This document shows, in pieces, positions 43,221 to 52,083 of a stretch of DNA of 64,000 nt (position 1 is its first letter; every line of letters starts with the position of its first letter). The translations under genes were made by a program, and so were the position numbers. The notes beneath the pieces are model-generated. The model had not been told where the DNA came from. It ran no database searches and saw nothing but the letters and a program-made list of their open reading frames with translations. Origin of the DNA: AP-15 sp963724435 (GTDB lineage: Bacteria; Pseudomonadota; Alphaproteobacteria; ATCC43930; CGMCC-115725); assembly GCA_963724435.1 (NCBI GenBank), contig CAVRUN010000009.1, positions 62,001 through 126,000 on the forward strand, read 5' to 3'.

Positions 43221-44002
43221 TGTGCCACTTGGGTCAAGTAACTGAGCATCTGATCGACATTTTTGGCGGCCTGCGTGTTCAGCTCGTAGGCGCGTTGGGT
43301 CGCGATCATATCGATCATTTCGTCGACCACCGAGACATTCGAGCCTTCGAGATAACCTTGGGCGACAGTGCCGAGCCCGTTCTGCGAAGGTTGACCGGTG
43401 ATCGGAGCACCCGAAGCTTGGGTCTGGATCGCGAGATTGTCGCCGGTATATTGCAGACCTTCAGGATTGATGAATGTCGCGAGCTGGACCACCCCGACTT
43501 GCGACGGCTGCGACTGGCCCTGGATCTGGACGCTGATAGTCCCGTCGGTGCCGATCGTGACACTCTGGGCGTTGCGCGGGATCGTAATCGACGGCTGCAA
43601 CTGATATCCTTTGGCGGTCACCAACTGCCCTTGGGCGCTGACCTGAAAACTGCCGTCGCGGGTATAGGCGATCTGGCCGGAAGGTAGCAGAATTTGAAAA
43701 TACCCCTGTCCATTGATCGCGAGATCGAGCCCATTGCCGGTCTGTTCCAGGCTTCCTTGGGTCACGACGGGTTCGGTCGCGACCACATTGGCGCCCGTCC
43801 CCTGTTGCATACCCGAGGGATAATTGGTCGCCTGCGACGTAAACCCACCGGCCTGGGTCTGATTTTCGTAAAGCAAATCGGCGAATACCGGCCGCATTTT
43901 TTTGAAACCGGTGGTATTGAGGTTGGCCAGATTATTGGAGATCACATCCATCTTGGTTTGTTCGCCCTCGAGACCGGTGCGAACCACGGCAAGAGACTGC
44001 AT
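43217..44002 (-). CDS. flgG: flagellar distal rod protein FlgG
   Basis: A 261-residue FlgG. The N-terminus MQSLAVVRTGLEGEQTKMDV with NNLANLNTTGFKK is the rod/hook signature; GYFQILLPSGQIAYTRDGSF and GYLEGSNVSVVDEMIDMI are the typical FlgG blocks, and the end NVDQMLSYLTQVAQ is a coiled-coil. It forms the distal rod spanning the rings. A GGAGG site lies 11 bases before ATG 44002; a TTG one codon earlier is an alternative. Confidence 0.94.
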   Translation of the reverse strand: MQSLAVVRTGLEGEQTKMDVISNNLANLNTTGFKKMRPVFADLLYENQTQAGGFTSQATNYPSGMQQGTGANVVATEPVVTQGSLEQTGNGLDLAINGQGYFQILLPSGQIAYTRDGSFQVSAQGQLVTAKGYQLQPSITIPRNAQSVTIGTDGTISVQIQGQSQPSQVGVVQLATFINPEGLQYTGDNLAIQTQASGAPITGQPSQNGLGTVAQGYLEGSNVSVVDEMIDMIATQRAYELNTQAAKNVDQMLSYLTQVAQ

Positions 44003-44034
44003 CAATTTCGTATCCTCCGGCAGCGAGGCGCCGC

Positions 44035-44778
44035 TTACGACAATGTCAGAGGGCTACTCTGGCCCTGCCCGGTGGCGAATATCATTCGCATCATTTCAGT
44101 CTGCATTTGGAATGTACGGGAGGTCTCAATCATATTCATCATCATTGAAACCGTGTCGGCGTTGCTGTCTTCCAACGCCCCGACCTGCAGTCGCACATTG
44201 GCGTCGGCTTGCAGCGGTGCGGTCGTGTCTTGAAACAATCCATCGGACTGCCGCTGCAGCGAGGCGTTTGACGGGTCGGCCAGCATGATCCGCGCCAGGG
44301 AGGCAACTTGATCGGGGGTCTGCCCGACCAATGCACCTGAAATCGTGCCGTCCTCGCCAATCGTGACCGATTGCAGCGGCGGCAGCACAATCGGCGCAAA
44401 CCCTTCTCCGAGCACGATGTGACCCGCCCCATCCTGCAGCATTCCGGTGGGCGAGATCGACAGCGATCCGTTTCGTGTCAAGGCAGGATTGCCGTCGGCA
44501 GCCTGAACTACGATCCAACCCGATCCCTTCACCGCAACGTCCAGGCTGCGGCCAGTCCGTTGGACAGGACCCGGCCGGAAATCGGCGTCGGCTTCGCCCG
44601 TTGCCACCATCACCCGGTCGGGCTGGCCCTGTCCGTACAGCGGCATTGCCTGAAACACCGGGTTTTGCGCCTTAAAGGCGGTGGTGCCGCGATTAGCGAT
44701 ATTGTTGGCGGCGGCGGTCGCGCGATCCATCGCCGCGTCGAGGCCCGCCATCGCGAGGTAGAAAAGCTGCTGGCTCAT
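44035..44778 (-). CDS. flgF: flagellar proximal rod protein FlgF
   Basis: A 247-residue FlgF. The start QQLFYLAMAGLDAAMDRATA with NNIANRGTTAFKAQ is followed by RTGRSLDVAVKGSGWIVVQ and LTRNGSLSISPTGMLQDGAG. The C-terminal helix is MMNMIETSRTFQMQTEMMRM. These match FlgF rather than FlgG by length and the missing conserved loop. It is a proximal rod component between FlgC and FlgG. Confidence 0.9.
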   Translation of the reverse strand: MSQQLFYLAMAGLDAAMDRATAAANNIANRGTTAFKAQNPVFQAMPLYGQGQPDRVMVATGEADADFRPGPVQRTGRSLDVAVKGSGWIVVQAADGNPALTRNGSLSISPTGMLQDGAGHIVLGEGFAPIVLPPLQSVTIGEDGTISGALVGQTPDQVASLARIMLADPSNASLQRQSDGLFQDTTAPLQADANVRLQVGALEDSNADTVSMMMNMIETSRTFQMQTEMMRMIFATGQGQSSPLTLS

Positions 44779-44795
44779 CGATAGAGGTTTCGGAA

Positions 44796-46028
44796 TTATT
44801 GTATCGTCAGCAGGCGCTGAAAATTTTGCTGCTCGATATTGATGCTTTGGACATTGGCCTGATAGGCTTGCTGTGCCGTGATCAGGTTGACAAGCTGAGT
44901 CGAAAGATCGACGTTCGAACCTTCGAGCGCGCCAGCTTCGAGCTGCCCGAGCGCCGCCGTGCCTGGAGCACCGGTCGCCGCCGGGCCGGAACCGGTAGAC
45001 GCGCCCCAGACGTTACCGGACATCGGAACCAGCCCTTGCGGGTTGACAAAATTAGCCAACGCGATCGTTCCAAAAACCTGCGTGCCGCCATTCGAGTATT
45101 GCCCGGTTACAACGCCGTCGGAACCGATTTGCACGCCCGTAAGCTGTCCGCCGCCGCTACCATTGGCGACAACAGAATTGACGCCAAACGACAGACCGGA
45201 AACGCTGGTCCCGGTGAAGTTCTCGGCGATGCTGAGTGGCGCTGAGCCATCCGGCAATCCGCTCGCGCTGATCGAACCGCTGCCAGAGACGAGCTGACCG
45301 CTGCTGTTAAAGCTCAAGGTCGGGCCGGCGCCTGAAGCGATGGAAGTGCCGCTCGGGGTCGCCAACACCCAGTTCGTCTGCCACTGATTTGGCGAGCCCG
45401 AACCGGCGACTTGGGTGAAGTAGGTGGTCAGCGACAAACTCGTCCCGAGACTGTCGTAAACCGTGGTCGTCGTGCTCTCGTTGTAACTTTGGGGATTAGA
45501 AGGGCTGAACGGGATTGTGGCGGTGTTGATCGGGGCGTCCGATGTCGGCAGGTTGATGCCCAAGGTCAAATCGCTGGTCGCCCCGGGGGCGATGTTGGCC
45601 TGATTGATCTGGATCGGCTGCAGCGATCCCGCGCTGGTTGCCGCGGCGCCGTTGGCGGTCGGTGCGAAGCCCATGACCTGCGCCCCGCTCGCGTTGACCA
45701 ATTGGCCTGAACTGCTGATTTGAAACGACCCGTCGCGGCTATAAACAATGCCGGATCCGCTCTGCAATTGAAAAAAGCCGTTGCCGGTGATCGCGACATC
45801 AAGCGGGTTTCCAGTCTGCGAGATCGAGCCTTCTTTGAACGATTGCGCGAGGTTCGCGGTATTTACGCCCTGGCCAGGCGTCTGTGAAAGCGCGCTACCA
45901 AAGAGCGCAGAAAATTGCGCATCGGAAACTTTGAACGCGGTTGTATTGACATTGGCGATATTGTTGCCGACCGTGTCGATATCGGTCTGCGCGGCATTGA
46001 CGCCCGACAAATCGGTTAAAAGCGACAT
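44796..46028 (-). CDS. flgE: flagellar hook protein FlgE
   Basis: A 410-residue FlgE. MSLLTDLSGVNAAQTDIDTV with NNIANVNTTAFKVSDAQF is the hook N-terminus; GNGFFQLQSGSGIVYSRDGSF and the large Ser/Gly/Thr-rich D2/D3 region follow. The C-terminus LEGSNVDLSTQLVNLITAQQ then SINIEQQNFQRLLTIQ is standard. It polymerises to the curved hook under control of FlgD and FliK. A GGAGAG site precedes the ATG. Confidence 0.94.
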   Translation of the reverse strand: MSLLTDLSGVNAAQTDIDTVGNNIANVNTTAFKVSDAQFSALFGSALSQTPGQGVNTANLAQSFKEGSISQTGNPLDVAITGNGFFQLQSGSGIVYSRDGSFQISSSGQLVNASGAQVMGFAPTANGAAATSAGSLQPIQINQANIAPGATSDLTLGINLPTSDAPINTATIPFSPSNPQSYNESTTTTVYDSLGTSLSLTTYFTQVAGSGSPNQWQTNWVLATPSGTSIASGAGPTLSFNSSGQLVSGSGSISASGLPDGSAPLSIAENFTGTSVSGLSFGVNSVVANGSGGGQLTGVQIGSDGVVTGQYSNGGTQVFGTIALANFVNPQGLVPMSGNVWGASTGSGPAATGAPGTAALGQLEAGALEGSNVDLSTQLVNLITAQQAYQANVQSINIEQQNFQRLLTIQ

Positions 46029-46056
46029 CGGAGACTCTCCTCGAAACTATGTAACG

Positions 46057-46731
46057 TCAGAATACTTGCTGGACCGCGCTGAGCGGCACGGGGGCGAGCC
46101 CGCCGCCGACATCGAGCATCGGGCCGCTTTGGCCGCCGAGCCCAACGGCGGTGACCGGGACGACCGCATAAGGGGTTGCGGCGACCGCAGCGCCATTGGC
46201 GCCGGTCGCGGTCACGGCGAAATTGTACGTGCCAGGCGCCAATGTTGCGCCGTTGGCGCCGGCGCCGCTCCACGAGAATGTCTGGGTGCCCGCGGCCATT
46301 GCCCCAAGGTTGAGACCTGCCACCGCATTGCCAGTCGGGTCGGTGATCGTGACCGCGACATTACTCGCCGCAGACGGCAGACTGAACGCGCCGTTGGCGC
46401 CGCCGCTCTGCCCCAGGACCAACGAATTCCCGCTGACCGCTACGTTTTGGCCGACGAGCCCGACTGCCTGTTGCCCGCTCGAACTCGTCTCGAGGTTTTG
46501 CACCCCGGTTGCGGTGGAAAATTCGGCGAGTTCGGATGCGAACTGATCGGCGCTTGTCGGGTCAAGCGGGTCCTGATGCTCGAGTTGAGCGGTTAGCAGC
46601 TGCAGGAAATCGTTTTGATTGAGCGTCTGGCCGGAGCCGCTTAATCCGTTTGTAGTGGTCGGGAGCTGCGTGCCGGTGGGCAATGCCGTCACCGTCACTG
46701 GCATCGCGCTTGCTGCGGCCGTAGTCGTCAT
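46057..46731 (-). CDS. flgD: hook-cap protein FlgD
   Basis: A 224-residue FlgD. The N-terminal NQNDFLQLLTAQLEHQDPLD with EFSTATGVQNLE is the conserved scaffold; the later part holds a FlgD-Ig/Tudor-like beta region (TITDPTGNAVAGLNLGAM, APGTYNFAVTATGANG). FlgD caps the growing hook. It starts 13 bases after flgC and lies directly before flgE, as in most flagellar loci. Confidence 0.92.
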   Translation of the reverse strand: MTTTAAASAMPVTVTALPTGTQLPTTTNGLSGSGQTLNQNDFLQLLTAQLEHQDPLDPTSADQFASELAEFSTATGVQNLETSSSGQQAVGLVGQNVAVSGNSLVLGQSGGANGAFSLPSAASNVAVTITDPTGNAVAGLNLGAMAAGTQTFSWSGAGANGATLAPGTYNFAVTATGANGAAVAATPYAVVPVTAVGLGGQSGPMLDVGGGLAPVPLSAVQQVF

Positions 46732-46744
46732 TATGCCCTCTGCG

Positions 46745-47164
46745 TTAGATCGTTAGCGTGCGCAAGGCCAGGGTCTTGGCAACGTTGAATGCCTCCAGAT
46801 TGGCCTGGTAATCCTGCTGCGCCGAGATCATATTGACCATTTCCTCGACTGGATTTACATTGGGCATCGTTACATAACCGTTAGCATCGGCGAGCTTATT
46901 GCCGGGCTCGTAAGAGGTACGCAGCGGAGCTGCGCTTTCCACGATTCCAGCAACCCTGACCCCCGCCATTCCAACTGCCGACGGCTCGGCGCTGTTGTCC
47001 CCGACTGAAACCGCTTGGAAGACCACTTCGCGCGCGCGGTAGGCAGCGCCGGGAGACGCGCCGACGCTGTTCGCATTGGCGATATTGCTGGCAACGGCCG
47101 TCAATCGCTCGGATTCGGCGGCCATGCCGGAACCGGCTACGGCGAGAGAGGCGAAAAGCGGCAC
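46745..47164 (-). CDS. flgC: flagellar proximal rod protein FlgC
   Basis: A 139-residue FlgC. SLAVAGSGMAAESERLTAVA with SNIANANSVG is the family start, and AREVVFQAV plus PEEMVNMI-type VNPVEEMVNMISAQQDYQAN at the end are diagnostic. It is a proximal rod subunit. The start codon is GTG, two bases after the flgB stop. The fliE gene often found after flgC is not here. Confidence 0.92.
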   Translation of the reverse strand: MPLFASLAVAGSGMAAESERLTAVASNIANANSVGASPGAAYRAREVVFQAVSVGDNSAEPSAVGMAGVRVAGIVESAAPLRTSYEPGNKLADANGYVTMPNVNPVEEMVNMISAQQDYQANLEAFNVAKTLALRTLTI

Positions 47165-47166
47165 GC

Positions 47167-47625
47167 TCAGCCTCCGCTCGAAGCCTGCGAACCGGATCCG
47201 CTTATGGCGATCGCCAACATCTTGATAATCTGTGAAGCAAAGCTGGCTGCGGCTTCGTATTGGATCGCGTTTTCACCTGCCGCAACTTTCTCCTGATTAA
47301 GATCAACACTATTTCCGTCCAGTGTCAGCGGCGCACCGATTTGGTACTTGATCGCAGCCGCGGCCGAACCGGGGACTCCTTCCGTCGGCCCTTTCAGATG
47401 CTGCGGATCGTCGACCAACCATGTGAGCCCCGAGGGTTTGCCGGCTCCTTCCGCCGCCGTAAGGGCTTCGCCGAAATCGAGATCGATCGCCTTAAAACCG
47501 GGCGTGCTGGCATTTGCGATATCTGCGGTAAGCAACTGCTGACGATCAGCACGCAGATTTAGCACTTGCCGGTAGAACTCCAAGCCCGTATCGAGCGGCC
47601 CGATCACGTGCGGCCTCGCATCCAT
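47167..47625 (-). CDS. flgB: flagellar proximal rod protein FlgB
   Basis: A 152-residue FlgB. LEFYRQVLNLRADRQQLLTA with DIANASTPGFKAIDLDF is the rod motif; the C-terminus GNSVDLNQEKVAAGENAIQY fits FlgB. It forms the most proximal rod layer. The ATG is preceded by AGGAAG, and a divergent promoter region separates it from flgA. It heads the flgB-to-flgM run. Confidence 0.92.
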   Translation of the reverse strand: MDARPHVIGPLDTGLEFYRQVLNLRADRQQLLTADIANASTPGFKAIDLDFGEALTAAEGAGKPSGLTWLVDDPQHLKGPTEGVPGSAAAAIKYQIGAPLTLDGNSVDLNQEKVAAGENAIQYEAAASFASQIIKMLAIAISGSGSQASSGG

Positions 47626-47634
47626 TCTTCCTAC

Positions 47635-47685
47635 TTGCGAAATTTTCTCGGTTCGGCATAATACAAATATGTCAACTCAATGCAA
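47635..47685. promoter_or_regulatory. candidate overlapping divergent promoters for flgA and flgB
   Basis: On the plus strand TTGCGA (47635-47640) and CATAAT (47657-47662) are 16 bases apart, which fits a sigma-70-type promoter for flgA. On the minus strand TTGCAT (complement of 47680-47685) and TATTAT (47658-47663) are also 16 apart, pointing to flgB. Both use the same AT-rich core, so the two could compete. Confidence 0.35.
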
Positions 47686-47700
47686 GAGGGAAATTGGTCG

Positions 47701-48412
47701 ATGGCAATCCCAACAACGCTGGCACTCCCGCTGTTGGCGGGCATGTTTGCCATTTCGCTTGCCGCCCCTGTTTCCCGCGCAGCGGGAGAAACCGAAAGCC
47801 CCGAGTTCGATCCGCTCGGCGATCGCGACCGCCGTCGAGCCTCGGCTAGGCACACTGAGCGGTACTAATGTCGAAGTAGCAGTCGGGGCCATCGACTCGC
47901 GCCTTCGGCTGCCCGCCTGCCCAGCACTCGAAGTTACTCTTCCGCCGGTTAATGCAGCGATCATGACGGCGAAGGTCGAATGTCGGGCGCCCAGTTGGAC
48001 GCTTTATGTCCCGATCCGTCTGCATGCCTGGGTCGAGGCGGTGGTGGCGTCAATCAATCTGACGCCCAACACCAAGCTCGCCGCCAGCGATCTGACCCGT
48101 GGCCGTATCGACATGTTTGCAAACAGCGCTGGGGTGTTGACCGAAGCGGCGCAGGCCGAGGGCAAAATATTGCGTGTCGGCTTGCTCGCCGGGTCGCCGA
48201 TACTGTCGCCGTTTCTCGAATTTCCGGTTGTCGTGCATCGCGGGCAAAAAGTGCTGCTGACCCTTTCCGCCAGTACCATGACCATCAAGGCGCCGGCACT
48301 CGCTCTGGAGGACGGCCGAACCGGCGACAGCATCGAAGTGGAAAATCCCGACAGCAAGAAAACCATGCGGGCGACGGTGCTCGACGACGGCAGCGTCGAG
48401 ATGAAATTTTAG
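47701..48412 (+). pseudogene. flgA: P-ring assembly chaperone FlgA with a one-base frameshift
   Basis: FlgA in two frames. ATG 47701 opens a clear signal peptide (MAIPTTLALPLLAGMFAISL then APVSRAAGETESP). From about 47803 the protein continues in the next frame as SSIRSAIATAVEPRLG to the C-terminus (TMTIKAPALALEDGRTGDSI, VLDDGSVEMKF), with the SAF-like region NLTPNTKLAASDLTRGRIDM. Removing one C from the CCCC at 47799-47802 joins the halves into a normal protein of about 236 residues. FlgA helps FlgI assemble in the periplasm. A sequencing error is more likely than loss, since the rest of the locus is intact. Confidence 0.75.
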
Positions 48413-48436
48413 ACGGCGCAGGAGCACAAATATACG

Positions 48437-48796
48437 ATGGCGCATTCGAGCAGAGTTGCGGCGCTGATCGCCGAATTGCAGCAGCTTCTAGAGGAGGAAC
48501 GCAGCATCCTGCTGTCGGGCTGCCCCAAGCAAATAACCGACATTGTCACCCGAAAGTTGATGATTGCCCAAAAGATCGAGACCGAGTGCCAAAAATCGGG
48601 TTCAGCGGCCCCGAGCAGAGAAGCCTTGATTGCATTGGACCGCTACAATCGGGCCAGCGCGATCATCTGCTCTGCAATGATCCGTTACTTGACCCAAATG
48701 ATCGACAAGCTGCGCCAGCGCGAATGTCATCGATCTTACACACCCGATGGCGCTGAGAACACGCCGCCGACGCCCAACCCCCTTGGCGCCGCCTAA
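48437..48796 (+). CDS. flgN: FlgN-like chaperone for hook-associated proteins
   Basis: A 119-residue helical protein. ALIAELQQLLEEERSILLSG then RKLMIAQKIE form the first coiled pair, RYNRASAIICSAMIRYLTQM the second, and SYTPDG near the end matches the short Y-x-P-x-G tail common in FlgN. FlgN escorts FlgK and FlgL to the export gate. It is 24 bases after flgA on the same strand, a usual partner. The sequence is divergent, so the name rests on fold-like pattern and place. Confidence 0.68.
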   Translation: MAHSSRVAALIAELQQLLEEERSILLSGCPKQITDIVTRKLMIAQKIETECQKSGSAAPSREALIALDRYNRASAIICSAMIRYLTQMIDKLRQRECHRSYTPDGAENTPPTPNPLGAA

Positions 48797-48813
48797 ATCT
48801 GGCGTTGTTGCCT

Positions 48814-49947
48814 TCAGGCGGCAAACTCCGCCGGAGGCTCAAACCGTTGATCCCGCGGAAGCGGCGGCATCGGTCTTCCCGAAGACCCCGCCGCCCGCAG
48901 CCGGTATACATAGGCCAGCACCTCGGCGACGGGAGGATAAAGCCCCGCCGGGATCTCGTCTTCGAGTTCCACATAGCGGCATATTGCGCGGGCTAATGGT
49001 GGCGCTGCAATAACCGGCACACGGTGCTCGGCGGCGATCTCGCGGATGCGTTGAGCCACAAGCCCGGTCCCTTTGGCGACGAGCCGCGGCGCCCGCATGC
49101 CGTCCCGGTACTGCAACGCCGCAGCATAATGTTCGGGGTTGGTCACGACCACGTCGGCTTTCGGGACCTCTGACGCCATGCGCATCCGCGCCAGTCTTCG
49201 CCGCAGCAGCTTGATCCGACGCTTTGTCTGCGGGCTGCCGTCGAGTTCTCGGAGTTCGTCTTTTACCTCCTGCCGCGTCATTTTCAGCCGATCGCGGTAT
49301 TCCCAAACTTGATACGGCACTTCCAGCGCCGCAATTGCGGCCAAGGCCGCCGCCAGCACTAGGAACAGGCGGTTCCACAGCAGTGCCGCGTGATCGACCG
49401 CGCGCGGCCAGGCTGCAATCGCGCCCTGCACAAAATCGGGCGCCCAGCTCCGGATCAGACTGAGCGCGATGATGCCGACGACGCCGAATTTGACCAATGC
49501 CTTGACAATCTCCACCAAGGCAGCACGCGAGAACAATCGTTTTAGCCCGGCGGTCGGATTGATGCGGGTAAAATCGAGACTCAATGGCTGCGCCGAAAAG
49601 CTCCAACCGCCGATCATGATCTCGGCGAGAAGTGCTACCGTTGCCATCACAATCAGAAAGATCGCGGCAACTTCTAGCCCCGGTGCAACGATCGAACTTA
49701 CCGCCGAAAGCAGGCGCGCGGGCTCCGCTAACCGGTCGCCACGATAACTCAAGCCGCGACGAAGCGACAGATCGAGCAACCCGACGAGTCTACCGCCGGC
49801 CAAGCTCAAGACGATTGCCCCGGCGACGAGAACGGCTGCAACGGCCACGCCGTGGGCGCGCAGCACCAAGCCTTCTTCGCGAGCTTTCGAGAGGCGCCGC
49901 GGTGTCGGCTGCTCGGTTCGGTCGCCGCTGCCGGAATTATCGCTCAT
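48814..49947 (-). CDS. flhB: flagellar export substrate-switch protein FlhB
   Basis: A 377-residue FlhB. The N-terminus has RTEQPTPRRLSKAREEGLV; four membrane helices follow, with WSFSAQPLSLDFTRINPTAG-like loop GLKRLFS. The C-terminal cytosolic domain has the cleavage loop N270-P271-E272-H273, where most FlhB have NPTH; the Asn-Pro bond needed for self-cleavage is kept. FlhB works with FliK to switch export from rod and hook proteins to filament proteins. Its start overlaps the fliR stop... in the sense that fliR ends inside the flhB start (ATGA), so it is the last gene of the fliG-to-flhB run. Confidence 0.93.
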   Translation of the reverse strand: MSDNSGSGDRTEQPTPRRLSKAREEGLVLRAHGVAVAAVLVAGAIVLSLAGGRLVGLLDLSLRRGLSYRGDRLAEPARLLSAVSSIVAPGLEVAAIFLIVMATVALLAEIMIGGWSFSAQPLSLDFTRINPTAGLKRLFSRAALVEIVKALVKFGVVGIIALSLIRSWAPDFVQGAIAAWPRAVDHAALLWNRLFLVLAAALAAIAALEVPYQVWEYRDRLKMTRQEVKDELRELDGSPQTKRRIKLLRRRLARMRMASEVPKADVVVTNPEHYAAALQYRDGMRAPRLVAKGTGLVAQRIREIAAEHRVPVIAAPPLARAICRYVELEDEIPAGLYPPVAEVLAYVYRLRAAGSSGRPMPPLPRDQRFEPPAEFAA

Positions 49948-50729
49948 GGCAGACGAAGGCTGATGACGGCGCGCCCCACTTTCAAACCAGCCGCAATCAT
50001 ATGCTCAACCGCCGGCACAAAAAACGGCAGCACTGCAATCGTCGCCGCTATCCCGAGCCACATCAACACAGAAAACCCGACCGACATCAGGTTTATCTGA
50101 GGAGCAACGCGCGACAGCAGCGCCATTGCCAACTGCGCCGCGAGCAGGATCGCGACCACCGGCAATGCCAGCCATACGCCCATTTGGAACAGCAAGGCGC
50201 CAGCACTTGCCAACGCGTGCCATCCCTGGACCGTTACCCCGGCCTCGGGGGCAATCGGGACTACCTCAAAGCTCTTTACCAGGACGCCGATCAGGATCAG
50301 GTGCCCGTTCAGCGACAGAAAGAGCAACAAGCCGACAAGCCCAAAAAGATCCGCCATTACCGGCACTTCAAACCGGTTCTGGGCATCGAGAAGGCCGGCA
50401 AAACCGAAACCCATCTGCACGCCGACAAAATCGCCGGCGAACGCCATGGCGGCGAGGGTCAACTGCATCGCAAAGCCGAGGGCGAGCCCGACCGCAATCT
50501 GCTCGAAGACAAGGACAACTGCCGCGACAGAGAGCGTCAGCGGTGCCGAGTGCTGGATTACAGGGGCAAGAACGGCTGCGATAATAAAGGCGAGCGCCAC
50601 TTTCACCCGCGCTGGAACCGCCGTCGAGCTGAAACCGGGCGCCGCTGCAAAGAGTGCGAGCGTCCGCAGAAACGGCCAGAAGAACTCGCCGAGCCACCGC
50701 ACCAGGTCAGCGTCGTTGATCGACAGCAC
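49944..50729 (-). CDS. fliR: flagellar export gate protein FliR
   Basis: A 261-residue membrane protein of the FliR family with about six helices. RWLGEFFWPFLRTLALFAAA opens it, then AVPARVKVALAFIIAAVLAP, QMGFGFAGLLDAQNRFEVPV and SRVAPQINLMSVGFSV, the last being diagnostic for FliR. It joins FliP and FliQ in the export gate. GTG 50729 is chosen because it follows the fliQ stop by two bases; the frame is open further upstream without support. Confidence 0.9.
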   Translation of the reverse strand: MLSINDADLVRWLGEFFWPFLRTLALFAAAPGFSSTAVPARVKVALAFIIAAVLAPVIQHSAPLTLSVAAVVLVFEQIAVGLALGFAMQLTLAAMAFAGDFVGVQMGFGFAGLLDAQNRFEVPVMADLFGLVGLLLFLSLNGHLILIGVLVKSFEVVPIAPEAGVTVQGWHALASAGALLFQMGVWLALPVVAILLAAQLAMALLSRVAPQINLMSVGFSVLMWLGIAATIAVLPFFVPAVEHMIAAGLKVGRAVISLRLP

Positions 50730-50731
50730 GG

Positions 50732-51001
50732 CTAACCGAAAAACATCCGCATCGCCGTCGCCGACCGCTCGATATAGGAGGTCATCTGGGCAAGGGCCCA
50801 TCCGGCTGTGAAATAGGCGACCAGCAACACCGCGAAAAACCGCGGCACAAAGCTTAGCGTCAAATCATTAATCCGCGTCCCCGCCTGAAAAACGCCGACC
50901 ACAAAACTGGACAAGATCGCGGTCAATAGAAACGGGCTACCGAGCGCCAGCACGACGAGCAACATCTCGCGTACTGACGCCATTACCCCAGTCGTGTTCA
51001 T
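50732..51001 (-). CDS. fliQ: flagellar export gate protein FliQ, copy 1 (in fliPQR)
   Basis: An 89-residue, two-helix FliQ. The central block VVGVFQAGTRINDLTLSFVP is the family core. Compared with the second copy at 60230-60493, the typical ATQINE and GPW segments are altered (GTRIND, AGW), so this is the more divergent form although it is in the standard fliP-fliQ-fliR order. Its ATG overlaps the fliP stop (ATGA). Confidence 0.88.
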   Translation of the reverse strand: MNTTGVMASVREMLLVVLALGSPFLLTAILSSFVVGVFQAGTRINDLTLSFVPRFFAVLLVAYFTAGWALAQMTSYIERSATAMRMFFG

Positions 51002-51753
51002 CGTACAAATCCCGCTGCCAGCGACCCGACCACCAATGTCCAACCGTTGACGAGGACAAACAAGGCAAGCTTAAGCGGCAATGAAACGCTGATCGGGGAC
51101 AGCAACATCATCCCGAGCGACATCATTACCGCTGCCACGACAATGTCGATTACCAAAAATGGCAGGAAAATCATAAAGCCGATTTGAAAACCGCTCTTGA
51201 GCTCGGAGGTGACGAATGCCGGCAGCAGTATCCGGAACGGGACATCGATGGCGCTGCGATAGGTTTCGCCCCCCGCCAATTTTAGGAATAATCCCAAATC
51301 GTCGCGGCGCGTCTGCTTGACCATAAACTCGCGCAATGGCGCTTCGGCTTTGTCGATCGCGTCGGCCGTAGAGATGCTGTTGTTCAATAATGGCTGCAGC
51401 GCGTCGCTATTGATGCGGGAGAATACCGGCCCCATGACAAACATCGTCAGGAATAGCGCCAGGCCGATCAGCACCTGATTGGGTGGGGTTTGGGTCAATC
51501 CCAACGCCTGACGCAGCAGCGACAGAACGATGATGATGCGGGTGAATGCCGTCGTTGTCAGCAGGATCGCAGGCAGAAACGTCAGGCCCGCCATCAGCAG
51601 CAATATCTGGATCGGTACGGTGTAGGTTGCGCCACCGTGGCCGTCGGGCTGCGTATCGAGCATGCCGACGCCGGCGGCTTGCGCTGCTGCGATCGGAGCA
51701 AAAGCGGCCGCGATCACGACGGCAGCGCACAACGCTCTCATCCCGCGCGCCAT
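50998..51753 (-). CDS. fliP: flagellar export gate protein FliP
   Basis: A 251-residue FliP with a cleavable leader (to about AAAQAAG). Core blocks are FLPAILLTTTAFTRIIIVLS, TPPNQVLIGLALFLTMFVMG, and the C-terminal FQIGFMIFLPFLVIDIVVAA with SLGMMLLSPISVSLPLKLAL. The last includes the conserved Met-rich gasket of the pore. FliP forms the fivefold core of the export gate. It overlaps fliO by 16 bases. Confidence 0.94.
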   Translation of the reverse strand: MARGMRALCAAVVIAAAFAPIAAAQAAGVGMLDTQPDGHGGATYTVPIQILLLMAGLTFLPAILLTTTAFTRIIIVLSLLRQALGLTQTPPNQVLIGLALFLTMFVMGPVFSRINSDALQPLLNNSISTADAIDKAEAPLREFMVKQTRRDDLGLFLKLAGGETYRSAIDVPFRILLPAFVTSELKSGFQIGFMIFLPFLVIDIVVAAVMMSLGMMLLSPISVSLPLKLALFVLVNGWTLVVGSLAAGFVR

Positions 51754-52073
51754 CGTTCTCTCGCTCTGCGCATGGCTTCACCAAAACCCGCATTGGCTGG
51801 GGCAATCGGCGATAAAGGTTCGTTCAGTTCATGCAGGACGGAAACCGCCCCGTTGCCGACCCCGAGCACGAGCTGTTTTGCACCGATCGACACGACTAGC
51901 AGCCTCTCCCTCGGACCCAGGCTCAGCGCGCGAAGAATTCTGCAGTCCTGATAGCGTAGCACCACGCCATTCGGTCGCACTCGGCGCAATGCCCACAAAC
52001 CGACCCACAACAGAACGACGATTACGGCCATCGCCACCGAGAGCGAGCCAAGACCGCCGGTTTCAAAAGGCAC
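51738..52073 (-). CDS. fliO: flagellar export gate assembly protein FliO
   Basis: A 111-residue protein: one membrane helix (VAMAVIVVLLWVGLWALRRV) and a cytosolic beta domain with SLGPRERLLVVSIGAKQLVL, the FliO signature. FliO helps FliP assemble. The start codon is GTG 52073. Placed between fliL and fliP, as usual. Confidence 0.85.
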   Translation of the reverse strand: MPFETGGLGSLSVAMAVIVVLLWVGLWALRRVRPNGVVLRYQDCRILRALSLGPRERLLVVSIGAKQLVLGVGNGAVSVLHELNEPLSPIAPANAGFGEAMRRARERWRAG

Positions 52074-52083
52074 TTTCGGCTCC

